A stretch of 64,000 nt of DNA, from the NCBI RefSeq assembly GCF_900299525.1, contig NZ_OMKA01000014.1:91279-155278 (forward strand), written 5' to 3'. The notes beneath the pieces were generated by a model that was not told the DNA's origin, searched no databases, and was given only the letters and a program-made list of their open reading frames with translations. A program made the translations under genes and the position numbers. This stretch comes from Aquimarina sp. Aq78. Lineage in GTDB: Bacteria > Bacteroidota > Bacteroidia > Flavobacteriales > Flavobacteriaceae. Positions 1-8,825 of the stretch are shown piece by piece. How positions within the stretch are numbered: the stretch's first letter is position 1; every line of letters starts with the position of its first letter.

Positions 1-2
1 AA

Positions 3-1127
3 GGTATTTTGGTTGGACCAACTACTGTACATCTTGGTATGGGTGGAATGTTTCATAAATATTTTATGGAAGCTTCTTTTAGCGCTGATGAATACCACAA
101 GTTTCCAGAAAGCTTTGACACCATTCTTACATTCCTAAGCCACCTGGGTTGGTTTAGCAAATCAAATAGCAACTATACTTTTACCAATAAAGGATTGTTT
201 TTTGCTAAAAGAGCTTCTGCGTACGGCGTAACTGTTTCATACATTCCTATGTTTCGACAAATGGATGCTTTATTATTTGGCGACCCTAATGTACTATGGC
301 CCCTTCAAGCTGATACTGAAATACACGTTGACCGAGAAATGAATGTATGGGGAAGTGGAGGCGCACATACTACATATTTTAAAAAGATTGATGAAATCAT
401 CATTAGCCTGTTTAATAAACCTCTGGATGAGCAGCCCAAAGGAATTCTGGATATGGGATGTGGCAATGGTGCTTTTTTAATTCACCTTTTTGAAGTCATC
501 GAATCCAAAACACTACGAGGCAAACACTTAGATGACTATCCATTATTTCTGGTTGGAGCAGACTATAATAAAACTGCTCTAAAAGTCACCAGAGCTAATT
601 TAATCCAAGCAGATATATGGGCCAAAGTTACTTGGGGAGATATTAGCGATCCTGATTTACTAGAAAAAGATTTAAAGGAAAACTATACTATAGCATTAAA
701 AGATTTATTATCGGTAAGAACATTTCTAGATCACAATAGAATTTGGAATAAACCAACTTCACAACTGGACACTCCCAGCCAATCTACAGGTGCATTTGCT
801 TATCGGGGAAAACGATTACTTAATAGCGATGTCGAACGAAACTTAAAGGATCATTTTAAAAAGTGGGCTCCTCATATTGAAAAATTCGGGTTAATTGTCA
901 TAGAATTACATACTATATCTCCAGAATTAACTGCTAAAAACCTTGGTAAAACTGCAGCTACCGCCTATGATGCTACTCACGGATTTTCTGATCAATATAT
1001 TTTAGAAATTGATTCTTTTTTAAAAGTAATTAAAGAAGTAGGCTTACAAAGTGATGATAAGTACTTTTCTAAATTCCCGAATTCTGACCTGGCAACAGTA
1101 AGTATTAATTATATTATTGGAGAGTAG
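3..1127 (+). CDS. Class I SAM-dependent methyltransferase, 5' end cut by window
   Basis: The frame is open to the left edge, and the first possible start in the window is only a TTG at position 9, so the real start lies upstream. About 375 residues are visible. A Rossmann motif I (LDMGCGNGAFL) lies about 145 residues in, followed by an acidic segment (LVGADYNKTAL) that fits the SAM ribose-binding strand. The part before it (short repeats of FTNKG and FAKRA type) looks like the winged-helix N-terminal domain found in O- and C-methyltransferases. The substrate cannot be read from the sequence. The lost upstream part could show whether this is a stand-alone enzyme or the end of a larger biosynthetic protein. 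A strong terminator follows. Confidence 0.75.
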   Translation, partial: GILVGPTTVHLGMGGMFHKYFMEASFSADEYHKFPESFDTILTFLSHLGWFSKSNSNYTFTNKGLFFAKRASAYGVTVSYIPMFRQMDALLFGDPNVLWPLQADTEIHVDREMNVWGSGGAHTTYFKKIDEIIISLFNKPLDEQPKGILDMGCGNGAFLIHLFEVIESKTLRGKHLDDYPLFLVGADYNKTALKVTRANLIQADIWAKVTWGDISDPDLLEKDLKENYTIALKDLLSVRTFLDHNRIWNKPTSQLDTPSQSTGAFAYRGKRLLNSDVERNLKDHFKKWAPHIEKFGLIVIELHTISPELTAKNLGKTAATAYDATHGFSDQYILEIDSFLKVIKEVGLQSDDKYFSKFPNSDLATVSINYIIGE

Positions 1128-1175
1128 CAATCCAACTTAATGCTTAAAATTTAATTACCCTCAATATTGACAAAC

Positions 1176-1211
1176 AAAAAAGCCCCGGTTGATGATTCCC
1201 GGGGCTTTTTA
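1176..1211. terminator. Bidirectional rho-independent terminator
   Basis: A GC-rich stem (AGCCCCGG with CCGGGGCT) has a loop of about 8 nt and is flanked by A and T runs on both sides. It sits between two convergent genes and can serve both the methyltransferase gene on the left and the small secreted protein gene on the right. Confidence 0.9.
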
Positions 1212-1233
1212 TGTATTTACATGTTTCACAATC

Positions 1234-1566
1234 TTATTCTTCTACGATACGCACAGGCATCTTGAATACTTTAGCTTCAGAACCATATTGGGTTCCTACT
1301 TTTTTATAGTTTAAGCGACTCTTAATAAAACCATCTAAGTTTTCACTTTTAGAATCAACAGATAATACTACGATTTCACCTTTACTATTTAAAGTAAATG
1401 TTACATAGGCCGTTAATTCTTTTTTAATTTTAAAAGATGGCTTCTTTAATAATGTACTAATTTCTTTATTAAGAGCGTTTTCTGTTTTTGTTGGATTAGT
1501 ACTCGCGCTTGCAACACTACTTACTGCAAAAGCAACTGCTAAAAGTAATACATTCAATTTTTTCAT
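1234..1566 (-). CDS. Small secreted protein with TonB-C-like fold, function unknown
   Basis: A 110-residue protein with a clear Sec signal peptide at residues 1-22 (hydrophobic core, then SVASAS). The mature part has the pattern of a short alpha/beta domain: KKELTAYVTFTLNSKGEIV, then a Ser/Asp-rich strand, then a C-terminal MPVRIVEE. This resembles the C-terminal domain of TonB-like energy transducers and the many free-standing secreted versions seen in Flavobacteriia. The resemblance is by eye only. There is no TonB membrane anchor or proline-rich region, so it is probably not an energy transducer. It is monocistronic and ends at a shared terminator. Confidence 0.6.
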   Translation of the reverse strand: MKKLNVLLLAVAFAVSSVASASTNPTKTENALNKEISTLLKKPSFKIKKELTAYVTFTLNSKGEIVVLSVDSKSENLDGFIKSRLNYKKVGTQYGSEAKVFKMPVRIVEE

Positions 1567-1716
1567 GATCTATTCGTTTTTATTGATTTATACTTATAAG
1601 ACCACTGATTACCCAAATCTGTTACACTAAAAAGAAATATTTAACACAGATTAACAAACCGACCGAATGCAATTAACACAGAAACTCCCTAAAAAAGGCA
1701 CCTCCCAGCCCTTATG

Positions 1717-2223
1717 TTAATTTCTTGTATACTGAGTAATTACATCTTTATATTCTGGAAATTGCTGAACTAAGTCCTTTTTTTCTCCCAACTCAAAATC
1801 ATCAAAATCAAAACCAGGTGATACTGTACATCCCACCAAAGAATAACTATCCTCTTTTTTCACACTAGAAGCAAACCAACAACCTGCCGGAACTACCAAT
1901 TGAGGTAGCTCTCCCTCATCTAGATTTATACCTACAGAATATCGATGATATTTCCCTTCTAAATCGATCACATGTACGAACAAAGAAGACCCTTCATAAT
2001 AATGCCATATCTCATCCTGATTAATTTTATGAAATGCCGAAAAATTGTCTGAGGTAAGAAGAAAGTAAATCGCCGTACAATAATTACGTTCTCCCTTAAA
2101 TTTCTCGTTTAAAATTTGTTGAGGGATAACACCTTCACTTCTATACGTTTCTTTATAAAATCCACCTTCGGGATGTGGATTCATATCTAGTTTTTGAACT
2201 ATCTTTTCTATCCTTGTGTTCAT
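1717..2223 (-). CDS. Cupin domain protein, DUF985 family
   Basis: A 168-residue cytosolic protein. The N-terminal LDMNPHPEGGFYKETYRS is the signature of the DUF985 (Cupin_5) family. The core carries cupin-like strands with conserved residues (AFHKINQDEIWHYYEGSS, then LVVPAGCWFAS, then GCTVSPGFDFDDFEL). Full length for the family. Members are small beta-barrel proteins of uncertain role, and some may bind a sugar or metal. The start ATG is followed by a normal cytosolic sequence without a signal peptide. It lies downstream of the sucC terminator on the same strand and so probably has its own promoter. Confidence 0.85.
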   Translation of the reverse strand: MNTRIEKIVQKLDMNPHPEGGFYKETYRSEGVIPQQILNEKFKGERNYCTAIYFLLTSDNFSAFHKINQDEIWHYYEGSSLFVHVIDLEGKYHRYSVGINLDEGELPQLVVPAGCWFASSVKKEDSYSLVGCTVSPGFDFDDFELGEKKDLVQQFPEYKDVITQYTRN

Positions 2224-2249
2224 GGTATTTATATTTAGGTGTTTTATAA

Positions 2250-2283
2250 AAAAAAAGAAGCGATCATCAATAGATCGCTTCTA
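2250..2283 (-). terminator. Terminator of sucC
   Basis: An inverted repeat AGAAGCGATC / GATCGCTTCT with a 7-nt loop is followed, on the minus strand, by a run of nine or more T. It lies 26 bases after the sucC stop codon. Confidence 0.9.
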
Positions 2284-2308
2284 ATATATACTAAAATCTA
2301 ATTAGTTA

Positions 2309-3502
2309 TTATGCTAATACTGCCTGCACTTTATCTGCAGCTTCCTGAAACTGTACTGCACTTTGTACATCTAGCCCACTACTGTCAATTAATTCTTTCG
2401 CAATATCAGCATTAGTACCTTGCAAACGAACTATAATTGGCACATTAATCGCATCACCCATATTTTTATAAGCATCTACAACTCCTTGTGCTACTCGATC
2501 ACAACGAACGATACCTCCGAAAATATTGATTAAAATTGCTTTTACATTTGGGTCTTTAAGGATTATCCTAAATGCTGTCTCTACACGTTTTGCATCTGCG
2601 GTACCTCCTACATCAAGGAAATTTGCCGGCTCGCCTCCTGCTTGTTTAATTAAATCCATTGTAGCCATTGCAAGACCAGCTCCATTTACCATACATCCTA
2701 CATTTCCATCAAGATCCACATAATTAAGTCCTACTTCTTTTGCTTCAACTTCGATTGGATTTTCCTCTCTAATATCACGCATATCTACATAATTCTTATG
2801 ACGATATAACGCATTATCATCCAAAGTCACTTTGGCATCTACTGCCATAATTTTATCATCACTTGTCTTAAGAACAGGATTTATCTCAAATAAAGATGCA
2901 TCTGATTTAACATAAGCTGTATATAATGCCATTACAAATTTGGTCATTTCTTTAAAAGCAGTTCCGCTTAATCCCAAATTAAAAGCAACACGTCTTGCTT
3001 GAAAAGGAAGTAACCCAACAGCTGGATCGACTTCTTCTGTAAAAATTAGATGAGGAGTTTCTTCTGCTACAGTTTCGATATCCATACCTCCTTCTGTAGA
3101 GTACATAATCATATTACGCCCAGAAGTACGATTTAGCAATACCGACATATAAAACTCATCCGGTTCGTTATCTCCAGGATAATACACATCTTCTGCAACT
3201 AATACCTGGTGAACTTTCTTACCTTCTGCAGAAGTTTGAGGAGTAATCAAATTCATTCCTATGATCTGTTCTGCTATCTCTTCTACTTCCTTAAGGTTTT
3301 TAGCAAGCTTCACTCCACCGCCTTTTCCTCGTCCACCAGCGTGAACTTGCGCCTTAATTACATGCCATCCTGTTCCGGTTTCTGCAGTAAGTTGTTTTGC
3401 CGCAGCTACAGCTTCATTTGCATTTTGTGCTACAATACCGCGCTGTATACGCACGCCAAAGCTATTTAATATCTCTTTACCCTGATACTCGTGTAAGTTC
3501 AT
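2309..3502 (-). CDS. sucC: Succinyl-CoA synthetase beta subunit (ADP-forming)
   Basis: 397 residues, full length. With the alpha subunit (SucD, not in the window) it makes the TCA-cycle enzyme that couples succinyl-CoA cleavage to ATP formation. The N-terminal ATP-grasp domain opens [12 protein letters not shown] and carries the Gly-rich loop [12 protein letters not shown] (about residues 57-68). The C-terminal ligase domain has GGTADAKRV and [10 protein letters not shown]. The start is the first ATG and is supported by the family N-terminus. A good Bacteroidota promoter lies just upstream and a hairpin terminator downstream, so it is transcribed alone, apart from sucD, as is common in this phylum. 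Confidence 0.97.
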   Translation of the reverse strand: MNLHEYQGKEILNSFGVRIQRGIVAQNANEAVAAAKQLTAETGTGWHVIKAQVHAGGRGKGGGVKLAKNLKEVEEIAEQIIGMNLITPQTSAEGKKVHQVLVAEDVYYPGDNEPDEFYMSVLLNRTSGRNMIMYSTEGGMDIETVAEETPHLIFTEEVDPAVGLLPFQARRVAFNLGLSGTAFKEMTKFVMALYTAYVKSDASLFEINPVLKTSDDKIMAVDAKVTLDDNALYRHKNYVDMRDIREENPIEVEAKEVGLNYVDLDGNVGCMVNGAGLAMATMDLIKQAGGEPANFLDVGGTADAKRVETAFRIILKDPNVKAILINIFGGIVRCDRVAQGVVDAYKNMGDAINVPIIVRLQGTNADIAKELIDSSGLDVQSAVQFQEAADKVQAVLA

Positions 3503-3533
3503 ACTATTATTTTTTTGCCTTTTTTAGGAGTTC

Positions 3534-3565
3534 CAAAAATAGGAAAAGTGAAGTTATTGTGCCAA
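3534..3565 (-). promoter_or_regulatory. Bacteroidota-type promoter of sucC
   Basis: Read on the minus strand, TTG (3565-3563), 21 nt, then TATTTTTG (3541-3534), a full match to TAnnTTTG. The expected transcript start leaves a leader of about 25 nt before the sucC ATG. Confidence 0.7.
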
Positions 3566-3655
3566 TCTTTTTATAGTAAAAAAAACTAGTCTTTTTTAAT
3601 TCTATAAACAATCAAAAAATTACGTTAATACAGGTAAAGATTGCCTCTTAACTCA

Positions 3656-4291
3656 TTACAATTTAAAATCCTCAAAATCTAAGGGGTCAAAGTTTTTAAA
3701 ATGCCCATTCATTTTGATTGCCTTCTTAGCATTATTCATCTCTCTCACCACAGGAATTGTCTTTTTAAGATGACTAATCAAATACTTTAATCTTTCAACC
3801 TCATTACGAAGTTTCAACAAATGATATTCCTGGCGTAAAGCCAATCCTATTTTATGCGCTACCTGATAACTAACAAAAGGAATATCAAACACAGGTGGAT
3901 TATCTATTGTTAATTCTACATACAAAATAGCAATATTTTTAAGCAATTCTTCCTGCAACTCTTCTTCACTACTATCATCATCCTTAAGAAACTCTACCTC
4001 TCCCCCAGCGTATAGTTTGCCAGGAAATTGCTGATAAAAGTTTTTGATTCTAAAAATTCTTGTTCCCTGACATATAACATCACTCTCTCCTCCCGGGTAT
4101 TTCTGAGCTACTTTTTGAAGTTTTACTTCGGTACCATACTCTAATTTTTCATCAATATAAGTAGGTATCCCAAACAAGGCCCCTTCTTCTTCACAGTCAT
4201 TAATCAATTGTTGGTACCTTTTTTCAAAAATATGCAAAGGCAATCGCTCTTCGGGATAAACAACGGTTTGTAATGGAAAAAGAGGTAGCAT
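3656..4291 (-). CDS. Lon N-terminal (substrate-binding) domain protein
   Basis: 211 residues from the ATG at 4291. The frame can be extended upstream only to a GTG, while the family begins LPLFPLQTVVYPEE, so the ATG is preferred. The sequence shows the LAN/Lon-N domain: RLPLHIFEKRYQQLINDC, then a beta-rich centre, then a helical C-terminal part (LLKLRNEVERLKYLISHLKK). There is no AAA+ or protease domain, so it is a stand-alone Lon-N protein. Such proteins are widespread in bacteria and their exact role is unsettled, with substrate or adaptor binding usually proposed. It is divergent from lysA. Confidence 0.88.
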   Translation of the reverse strand: MLPLFPLQTVVYPEERLPLHIFEKRYQQLINDCEEEGALFGIPTYIDEKLEYGTEVKLQKVAQKYPGGESDVICQGTRIFRIKNFYQQFPGKLYAGGEVEFLKDDDSSEEELQEELLKNIAILYVELTIDNPPVFDIPFVSYQVAHKIGLALRQEYHLLKLRNEVERLKYLISHLKKTIPVVREMNNAKKAIKMNGHFKNFDPLDFEDFKL

Positions 4292-4429
4292 GATTTTTTT
4301 ATTAAATGTACTAATTAACACTGTTTATATCCCTTAAACACAAGTTAAAAATCTTAATTTTTCTTATGCATAAGATTTTTTCTTTTCAAGACACAGATAT
4401 CTCTAATTTTATTGATAATTTCGTAGGCT

Positions 4430-4437
4430 TAAATTTG
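4430..4437 (+). promoter_or_regulatory. TAnnTTTG promoter element of lysA, leaderless layout
   Basis: TAAATTTG is a full match to the Bacteroidota -7 element, and the lysA ATG begins only 7 nt after it. The -33 region is T-rich but has no TTG at the best distance. If this box is used, the transcript starts at or within a base or two of the start codon. Confidence 0.6.
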
Positions 4438-4444
4438 TGACACA

Positions 4445-5674
4445 ATGGAAAATGAAAATTTATTAGCAATTGCAAATGAGTTTGGGAGTCCGATTTATGT
4501 ATATGACTCCTCAAAAATTATCTCACAGTACGACCGCCTTTCTGACGCTTTTAAGAAAGTCAAACGGTTAAAACTTAATTATGCAGTCAAGGCACTGTCT
4601 AATATTGCTGTTTTAAAGTTGATGAATTCATTAGGAGCCGGACTAGATACTGTTTCTGTTCAAGAAGTAGAATTAGGATTAAAGGCAGGTGTCAAACCAA
4701 GTAATATCGTTTTTACTCCTAATGGAGTTTCTCTTGAAGAAATCGAGGAAGTTTCTGCCTTAGGTGTACAAATCAATATTGATAACCTTTCTATTCTGGA
4801 GCAATTTGGCACAAAACATCCTAATGTTCCAGTATGCATTCGCATGAATCCGCATGTAATGGCAGGAGGCAACAGCAAAATATCGGTAGGACATATTGAT
4901 AGCAAATTTGGGATATCAATTCATCAAATTCCACATATCCTTAGGATTGTAGAAAATACTGGAATGCGTATTAATGGAATACACATGCATACAGGTAGTG
5001 ATATTCTGGATATCGAAGTATTTCTACGTGCTTGTGAAATACTTTTTGAAACTGCAATGAATTTCAAAAATCTTGATTTTATCGATTTTGGAAGTGGGTT
5101 TAAAGTACCTTATAAATTAGGTGATATTGAAACTAATATTGAGGAGTTTGGCAGTAAGATGACTAAACGTTTTAATTCTTTTTGCAAAGAATATGGTAAA
5201 GAGCTAACGCTAGGTTTTGAACCCGGTAAATTCCTGGTGAGTGAAGCGGGATACTTTTTAGCCAAAGTAAATGTAATCAAACAGACTACATCTACTGTTT
5301 TTGCCGGAATTGATAGTGGTTTTAATCACTTCATTCGACCTATGTTCTATAATTCTCATCATGAGATTATTAATATCTCTAATCCAAAAGGAAAAGAACG
5401 GTTTTACTCGGTGGTTGGATATATTTGCGAAACAGATACTTTTGCCACAAACAGAAGGATTTCTGAAATTAACGAAGGAGATACTATTGCTTTTAAAAAT
5501 ACAGGTGCTTACTGTTTCTCTATGTCTAGCAATTACAATTCTCGTTATCGCCCCGCAGAGGTATTATGGCATGAAGGGAAAGCGCATTTGATTCGTAAGC
5601 GTGAAACATTTGAAGATCTTACGAAAAACCAGGTAGACATAGATGTCTTTTCTAAAGTTGTTGAAACGACATAA
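4445..5674 (+). CDS. lysA: Diaminopimelate decarboxylase
   Basis: 409 residues. A PLP enzyme of fold type III that removes CO2 from meso-diaminopimelate to give lysine, the last step of the DAP pathway. The PLP lysine lies in LNYAVKALSN (residues 42-51). GIHMHTGSD, DFGSGF and GFEPGKFLV form the barrel phosphate and substrate sites, and the C-terminal domain has GYICETDTFA and GAYCFSMSSNYN. The start matches the usual Flavobacteriia N-terminus (LLAIANEFGSPIYVYD). It is monocistronic, with a promoter box 7 nt before the ATG and a strong hairpin after the stop. It might instead act on another amino acid, but the motifs and length fit LysA well. Confidence 0.93.
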   Translation: MENENLLAIANEFGSPIYVYDSSKIISQYDRLSDAFKKVKRLKLNYAVKALSNIAVLKLMNSLGAGLDTVSVQEVELGLKAGVKPSNIVFTPNGVSLEEIEEVSALGVQINIDNLSILEQFGTKHPNVPVCIRMNPHVMAGGNSKISVGHIDSKFGISIHQIPHILRIVENTGMRINGIHMHTGSDILDIEVFLRACEILFETAMNFKNLDFIDFGSGFKVPYKLGDIETNIEEFGSKMTKRFNSFCKEYGKELTLGFEPGKFLVSEAGYFLAKVNVIKQTTSTVFAGIDSGFNHFIRPMFYNSHHEIINISNPKGKERFYSVVGYICETDTFATNRRISEINEGDTIAFKNTGAYCFSMSSNYNSRYRPAEVLWHEGKAHLIRKRETFEDLTKNQVDIDVFSKVVETT

Positions 5675-5695
5675 TATAACACTTATATATATTTA

Positions 5696-5730
5696 TAAAG
5701 CGTCAGGTTTTTTATCTGACGCTTTTTTTT
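5696..5730. terminator. Terminator after lysA, probably bidirectional
   Basis: A perfect stem AAAGCGTCAG / CTGACGCTTT with a 9-nt loop, followed by T8 on the plus strand. The facing gene ends 24 bases further right, so the same hairpin may help to end it, although the minus-strand T run is short. Confidence 0.9.
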
Positions 5731-5753
5731 GTATTGTAAATATTATCAAAAGT

Positions 5754-7319
5754 TTATTCTTTTATCCCAGGTTGCAAAATAGTAAACTTCTCTTTTTCTT
5801 TTGCCTCATCTACCATTCTTTTCACATCAGCTAGAAGTGCTTTTGCATCATAAATTACCCCATCTTTAATGGTATAACTAACTCCTCCTGCTCGAATAAC
5901 TTTGTTGTCGTCTGTTAATCGAATGGCTCCTGTTCCATAAAGGACTTTAAAGTTCCGAAGTGGATTTTCTTCTACTACCACAAAATCTGCGAGTTTACCT
6001 ACTTCGACAGAGCCAATTTTGTCTGACACTCCTAAAGCTTCTGCTCCATTTAATGTAGCTGCTCTAATTATTTCGAGAGGATGAAAACCAGCTTCTCGAA
6101 ACAACTCTAATTCTCGTATGTATGCAAACCCATATAGTTGAAATATAAATCCAGAATCTGATCCTACCGTAACACGCCCTCCTCTATTTTTATACTCATT
6201 AATAAAGGTCATCCACAGGCGGTAATTTTCTCTCCAAACCACTTCTTGTTCTGTTCCCCAATCATGCCAATACGAGCCATGTGAAATTTTACTGGGTTGA
6301 TAAAACCTCCATAACGAAGGTAATGTATAAGTCTCATGCCATTCTGCTCTACGGGCTCTTTGCAAATCTCTACTCGCTTCATAAATATTAAACGTTGGAT
6401 CCAGTGTAAAATCAAGTTCTATTAACTCATTCATTACCTTATTCCAATGATCAGAATAGGGTTTTGCTGCTTGTTTCCATAATTTACCTGCTTCCTCAAA
6501 TCGATGCTGCTCATTTTGATAATTATAATCCAAAGGGTAATGCTGAACGGTTTTATCTTCAAACAGCGCTTCTGGTAGTCCATACCAATGCTCCATAGAA
6601 GTAAGTCCTGCTTTTGCAGAATTTAAGACATTCCATCGAGCCACATCGGTTTGAGAATGATGACAGGCAGAACGCAGTCCTAGTTTTTTGTTTTCATCTA
6701 ATGCTGCAGTCATAATTTCTGGAGCTGCTCCAAAGAATTTTATCCCATCTGCTCCTTTCTTTGCATTTTCCTGAACCCATTTTCTTGCCATCTCAGGAGT
6801 GCTTATTGGTGATGTACTACCTTGTCCGAATCCTGTATATGCAAAAATACGAGGGGCTATAATTTCATTTTTATCGCTTGCCTTTTTTAATTTCATTGTC
6901 CAATCTACACCTCTTCCACTAGGTTCTCTAACTGTGGTTACACCATGTGCCATCCATAATTTAAAGACATAATCTGCATCTGCTCCTTGTGCTACTCCTC
7001 CAATATGTCCATGCATATCTACAAAGCCTGGCAATACATACATCCCCTCTGCATTAAGCTCCTTACCTCCTGGTTTTAATACTGGACGCTTCGTTGCCTT
7101 GATAGGCATACCCGGATACCCAACAACAACAATATTTTTAATTATGTTTTTTTCTATAACAATATCGACTGGCCCTCTTGGAGGGGCGCCATTACCATTA
7201 ATTAGTGTTACACCTCTAATGATTAGTTGAGAGAAAGGTCCTTCTTTAAGTTCTTGTGCATTGGATTGTGATATAAAAAATACAACAAGGAGGAGGAGTA
7301 AATGTTTTGTGATTTTCAT
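5754..7319 (-). CDS. Secreted amidohydrolase-superfamily protein
   Basis: 521 residues with a signal peptide (residues 1-21, ending SNAQ). It has the metal-dependent hydrolase layout: a beta-sandwich strand (LIIRGVTLINGNG), then the HxH metal motif in GFVDMHGHIGG, later His residues in CHHSQTDVA and SMEHWYG, and the Asp of TVGSDSGF. The last part, VGKLADFVVVEENPLRNF, is typical of imidazolonepropionase- and dipeptidase-like members. It probably hydrolyses a cyclic amide or dipeptide in the periplasm, but the substrate cannot be read from sequence. It is monocistronic. Confidence 0.85.
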   Translation of the reverse strand: MKITKHLLLLLVVFFISQSNAQELKEGPFSQLIIRGVTLINGNGAPPRGPVDIVIEKNIIKNIVVVGYPGMPIKATKRPVLKPGGKELNAEGMYVLPGFVDMHGHIGGVAQGADADYVFKLWMAHGVTTVREPSGRGVDWTMKLKKASDKNEIIAPRIFAYTGFGQGSTSPISTPEMARKWVQENAKKGADGIKFFGAAPEIMTAALDENKKLGLRSACHHSQTDVARWNVLNSAKAGLTSMEHWYGLPEALFEDKTVQHYPLDYNYQNEQHRFEEAGKLWKQAAKPYSDHWNKVMNELIELDFTLDPTFNIYEASRDLQRARRAEWHETYTLPSLWRFYQPSKISHGSYWHDWGTEQEVVWRENYRLWMTFINEYKNRGGRVTVGSDSGFIFQLYGFAYIRELELFREAGFHPLEIIRAATLNGAEALGVSDKIGSVEVGKLADFVVVEENPLRNFKVLYGTGAIRLTDDNKVIRAGGVSYTIKDGVIYDAKALLADVKRMVDEAKEKEKFTILQPGIKE

Positions 7320-7530
7320 TTTAAAAGGTTTGCATAAAACAAGAAAAAGAGCGTCTTTCTTTATAAGTTAGAAAATACGCTATCAATAATTGTGATTAAA
7401 CTTACTCAATTCAAAATAAAACTGAATGATCTCTATGAAGAATTTAACACCTCTATACCTCTTCATTAAAGCGAAATACAACAATTATAATATTCACTAT
7501 CTTTAATACACTACTAAAATCATTTTAATC

Positions 7531-8043
7531 ATGGAAAAGTTACAATGGAATTCGTTTACCAAAAAAATTTATATTCATAAACCTATTGAAGAACTATATG
7601 ATTTATGGGCCACCCCAAAAGGCATCACTTCTTGGTTTTTAAAACAAGCTAAATACAACACCACAGATGGACAAATCAGAGAGCCATCGGAGCATATTCA
7701 AAAAGGAGACACATACACCTGGCAATGGCACAATTGGGACGAAAAAGAAAAAGGGGAAGTACTAGAAGCTAATGGAGATGATTATATAGAAATTAGCTTT
7801 AGCAATTCAAAAGTCTCTGTAAAGCTCGAAAAGAAAAATAATGCGACTATGGTGATTTTATCTCAATTTGACATACCTGTGGACGACAAAAGCAAATTAC
7901 AAATACATTATGGATGCAGTAATGGATGGACATTTTGGCTTGCCAATTTAAAAGCTTTTGTGGAGCACGGTATTTTGCTAAATGAAACTGAAATAAGTCT
8001 ACAGGAGAATGAGCTTTCTGGATATGAGTTTGTAAATATGTGA
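7531..8043 (+). CDS. SRPBCC / AHSA1-like domain protein
   Basis: 170 residues, cytosolic. It has the START/Bet v1-like pattern of AHSA1 proteins: an N-terminal strand KKIYIHKPIEELYDLWATPKGITSWFL, a central beta sheet (EVLEANGDDYIEISFSN, TMVILSQFDIP), and a C-terminal helix beginning GCSNGWTFWLANLKAFVEHG. Full length. These domains bind hydrophobic ligands or act as co-chaperone-like modules, and the ligand here is unknown. Its TGA stop directly abuts the stop codon of the next, convergent gene without a single base between them. Confidence 0.88.
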   Translation: MEKLQWNSFTKKIYIHKPIEELYDLWATPKGITSWFLKQAKYNTTDGQIREPSEHIQKGDTYTWQWHNWDEKEKGEVLEANGDDYIEISFSNSKVSVKLEKKNNATMVILSQFDIPVDDKSKLQIHYGCSNGWTFWLANLKAFVEHGILLNETEISLQENELSGYEFVNM

Positions 8044-8268
8044 TTACAAATTTTTAATATTTCTAATTAAATACTCTAATCCGTTAAGTTTTAATTCATA
8101 AACTGTTTGCAATTGTTGCCCCAGTAATCCTTTGGGGAAACCTTTGTTGTGATACCATACAACATAATACTCTGGAAGATCAATAAGGTATCTGTCTTTA
8201 TACTTGCCGAATGGCATTTTGGTATGTGCTAATTTGATTAAAAAATCCTTTTGAAGTTGGATTTCCAT
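8044..8268 (-). CDS. DUF3820 family small protein
   Basis: 74 residues. The core KMPFGKYKDRYLIDLPEYYVVWYHNKGFPKG is the signature of DUF3820 (putative quorum-sensing-regulated virulence factor in Pfam naming, although that name says little here). The same short fold follows exonuclease domains in some proteins, and indeed the 3'-5' exonuclease at 41.2-42.0 kb has a related C-terminal stretch (SFGKHKGKLVEQVMEEEPGYFGWI). It shares its end with the gene at 7531-8043 and lies 20 bases downstream of the DUF922 gene on the same strand, so those two are probably cotranscribed. Confidence 0.85.
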   Translation of the reverse strand: MEIQLQKDFLIKLAHTKMPFGKYKDRYLIDLPEYYVVWYHNKGFPKGLLGQQLQTVYELKLNGLEYLIRNIKNL

Positions 8269-8288
8269 GAGGTTAGTTATAAGAACAA

Positions 8289-8825
8289 TTATTCAGTGAA
8301 ATCTCGGTAATACCACATTAATGTCTCTACCTTTCTTTCCCATTTTTTTTGAGCCTCTGCGTTTCTAGAATGATCCGTCTCTTCATCATATCTCTCCTGC
8401 ATATTAATTCTCATCCTTTCAACCAGCTTATACATTTTATTAAGGTCTCTTCTTATGTTTTTACCCGCACTATATTCTTTAAGTCTTTTTCTCATTATTC
8501 GGGCGTGTAATTCTGAAATATCAAAGTGCAATTGCTCATGAGAAAGAAGAGCTAACGACATTTGCCCTCTCTTAACCCAAGATAAAGATGGATAACAAAA
8601 GCTATCTACCTGATAATTTAATTCAATTTCTCCTTTATCTTTACCATAAGACCATTGATAGGTTATTCCCGTATTTACACTAGCGTCATAATTACTATTC
8701 AAATTAGGTTTTCCTCTAAAATCTGACCAGTCTAATTCGCTCCTTTCTGCGTACGAGAATTTCCCTACATAACCATTATTACTGGTAAAAAATAAAATTA
8801 AAATAATAGTAAAGCACTTACTCAT
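8289..8825 (-). CDS. Secreted DUF922-like putative zinc protease
   Basis: 178 residues from the ATG at 8825. An in-frame TTG 12 bases upstream is less likely as a start. A signal peptide covers about residues 1-20. The mature part begins LDWSDFRGKPN, the typical DUF922 opening, and contains SHEQLHFDISELHA, which holds an HExxH pattern of a possible zinc site. The C-terminus is Lys/Arg/Glu-rich and helical. Proteins of this family are predicted metallopeptidases, without known substrates as far as I know. The gene precedes the DUF3820 gene on the same strand. Confidence 0.72.
   Translation of the reverse strand: MSKCFTIILILFFTSNNGYVGKFSYAERSELDWSDFRGKPNLNSNYDASVNTGITYQWSYGKDKGEIELNYQVDSFCYPSLSWVKRGQMSLALLSHEQLHFDISELHARIMRKRLKEYSAGKNIRRDLNKMYKLVERMRINMQERYDEETDHSRNAEAQKKWERKVETLMWYYRDFTE

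Noticed and set aside
2526..2723. Plus-strand open frame of 65 codons inside sucC
   Set aside because: It is antisense to a certain gene, with no signal, domain or promoter of its own.
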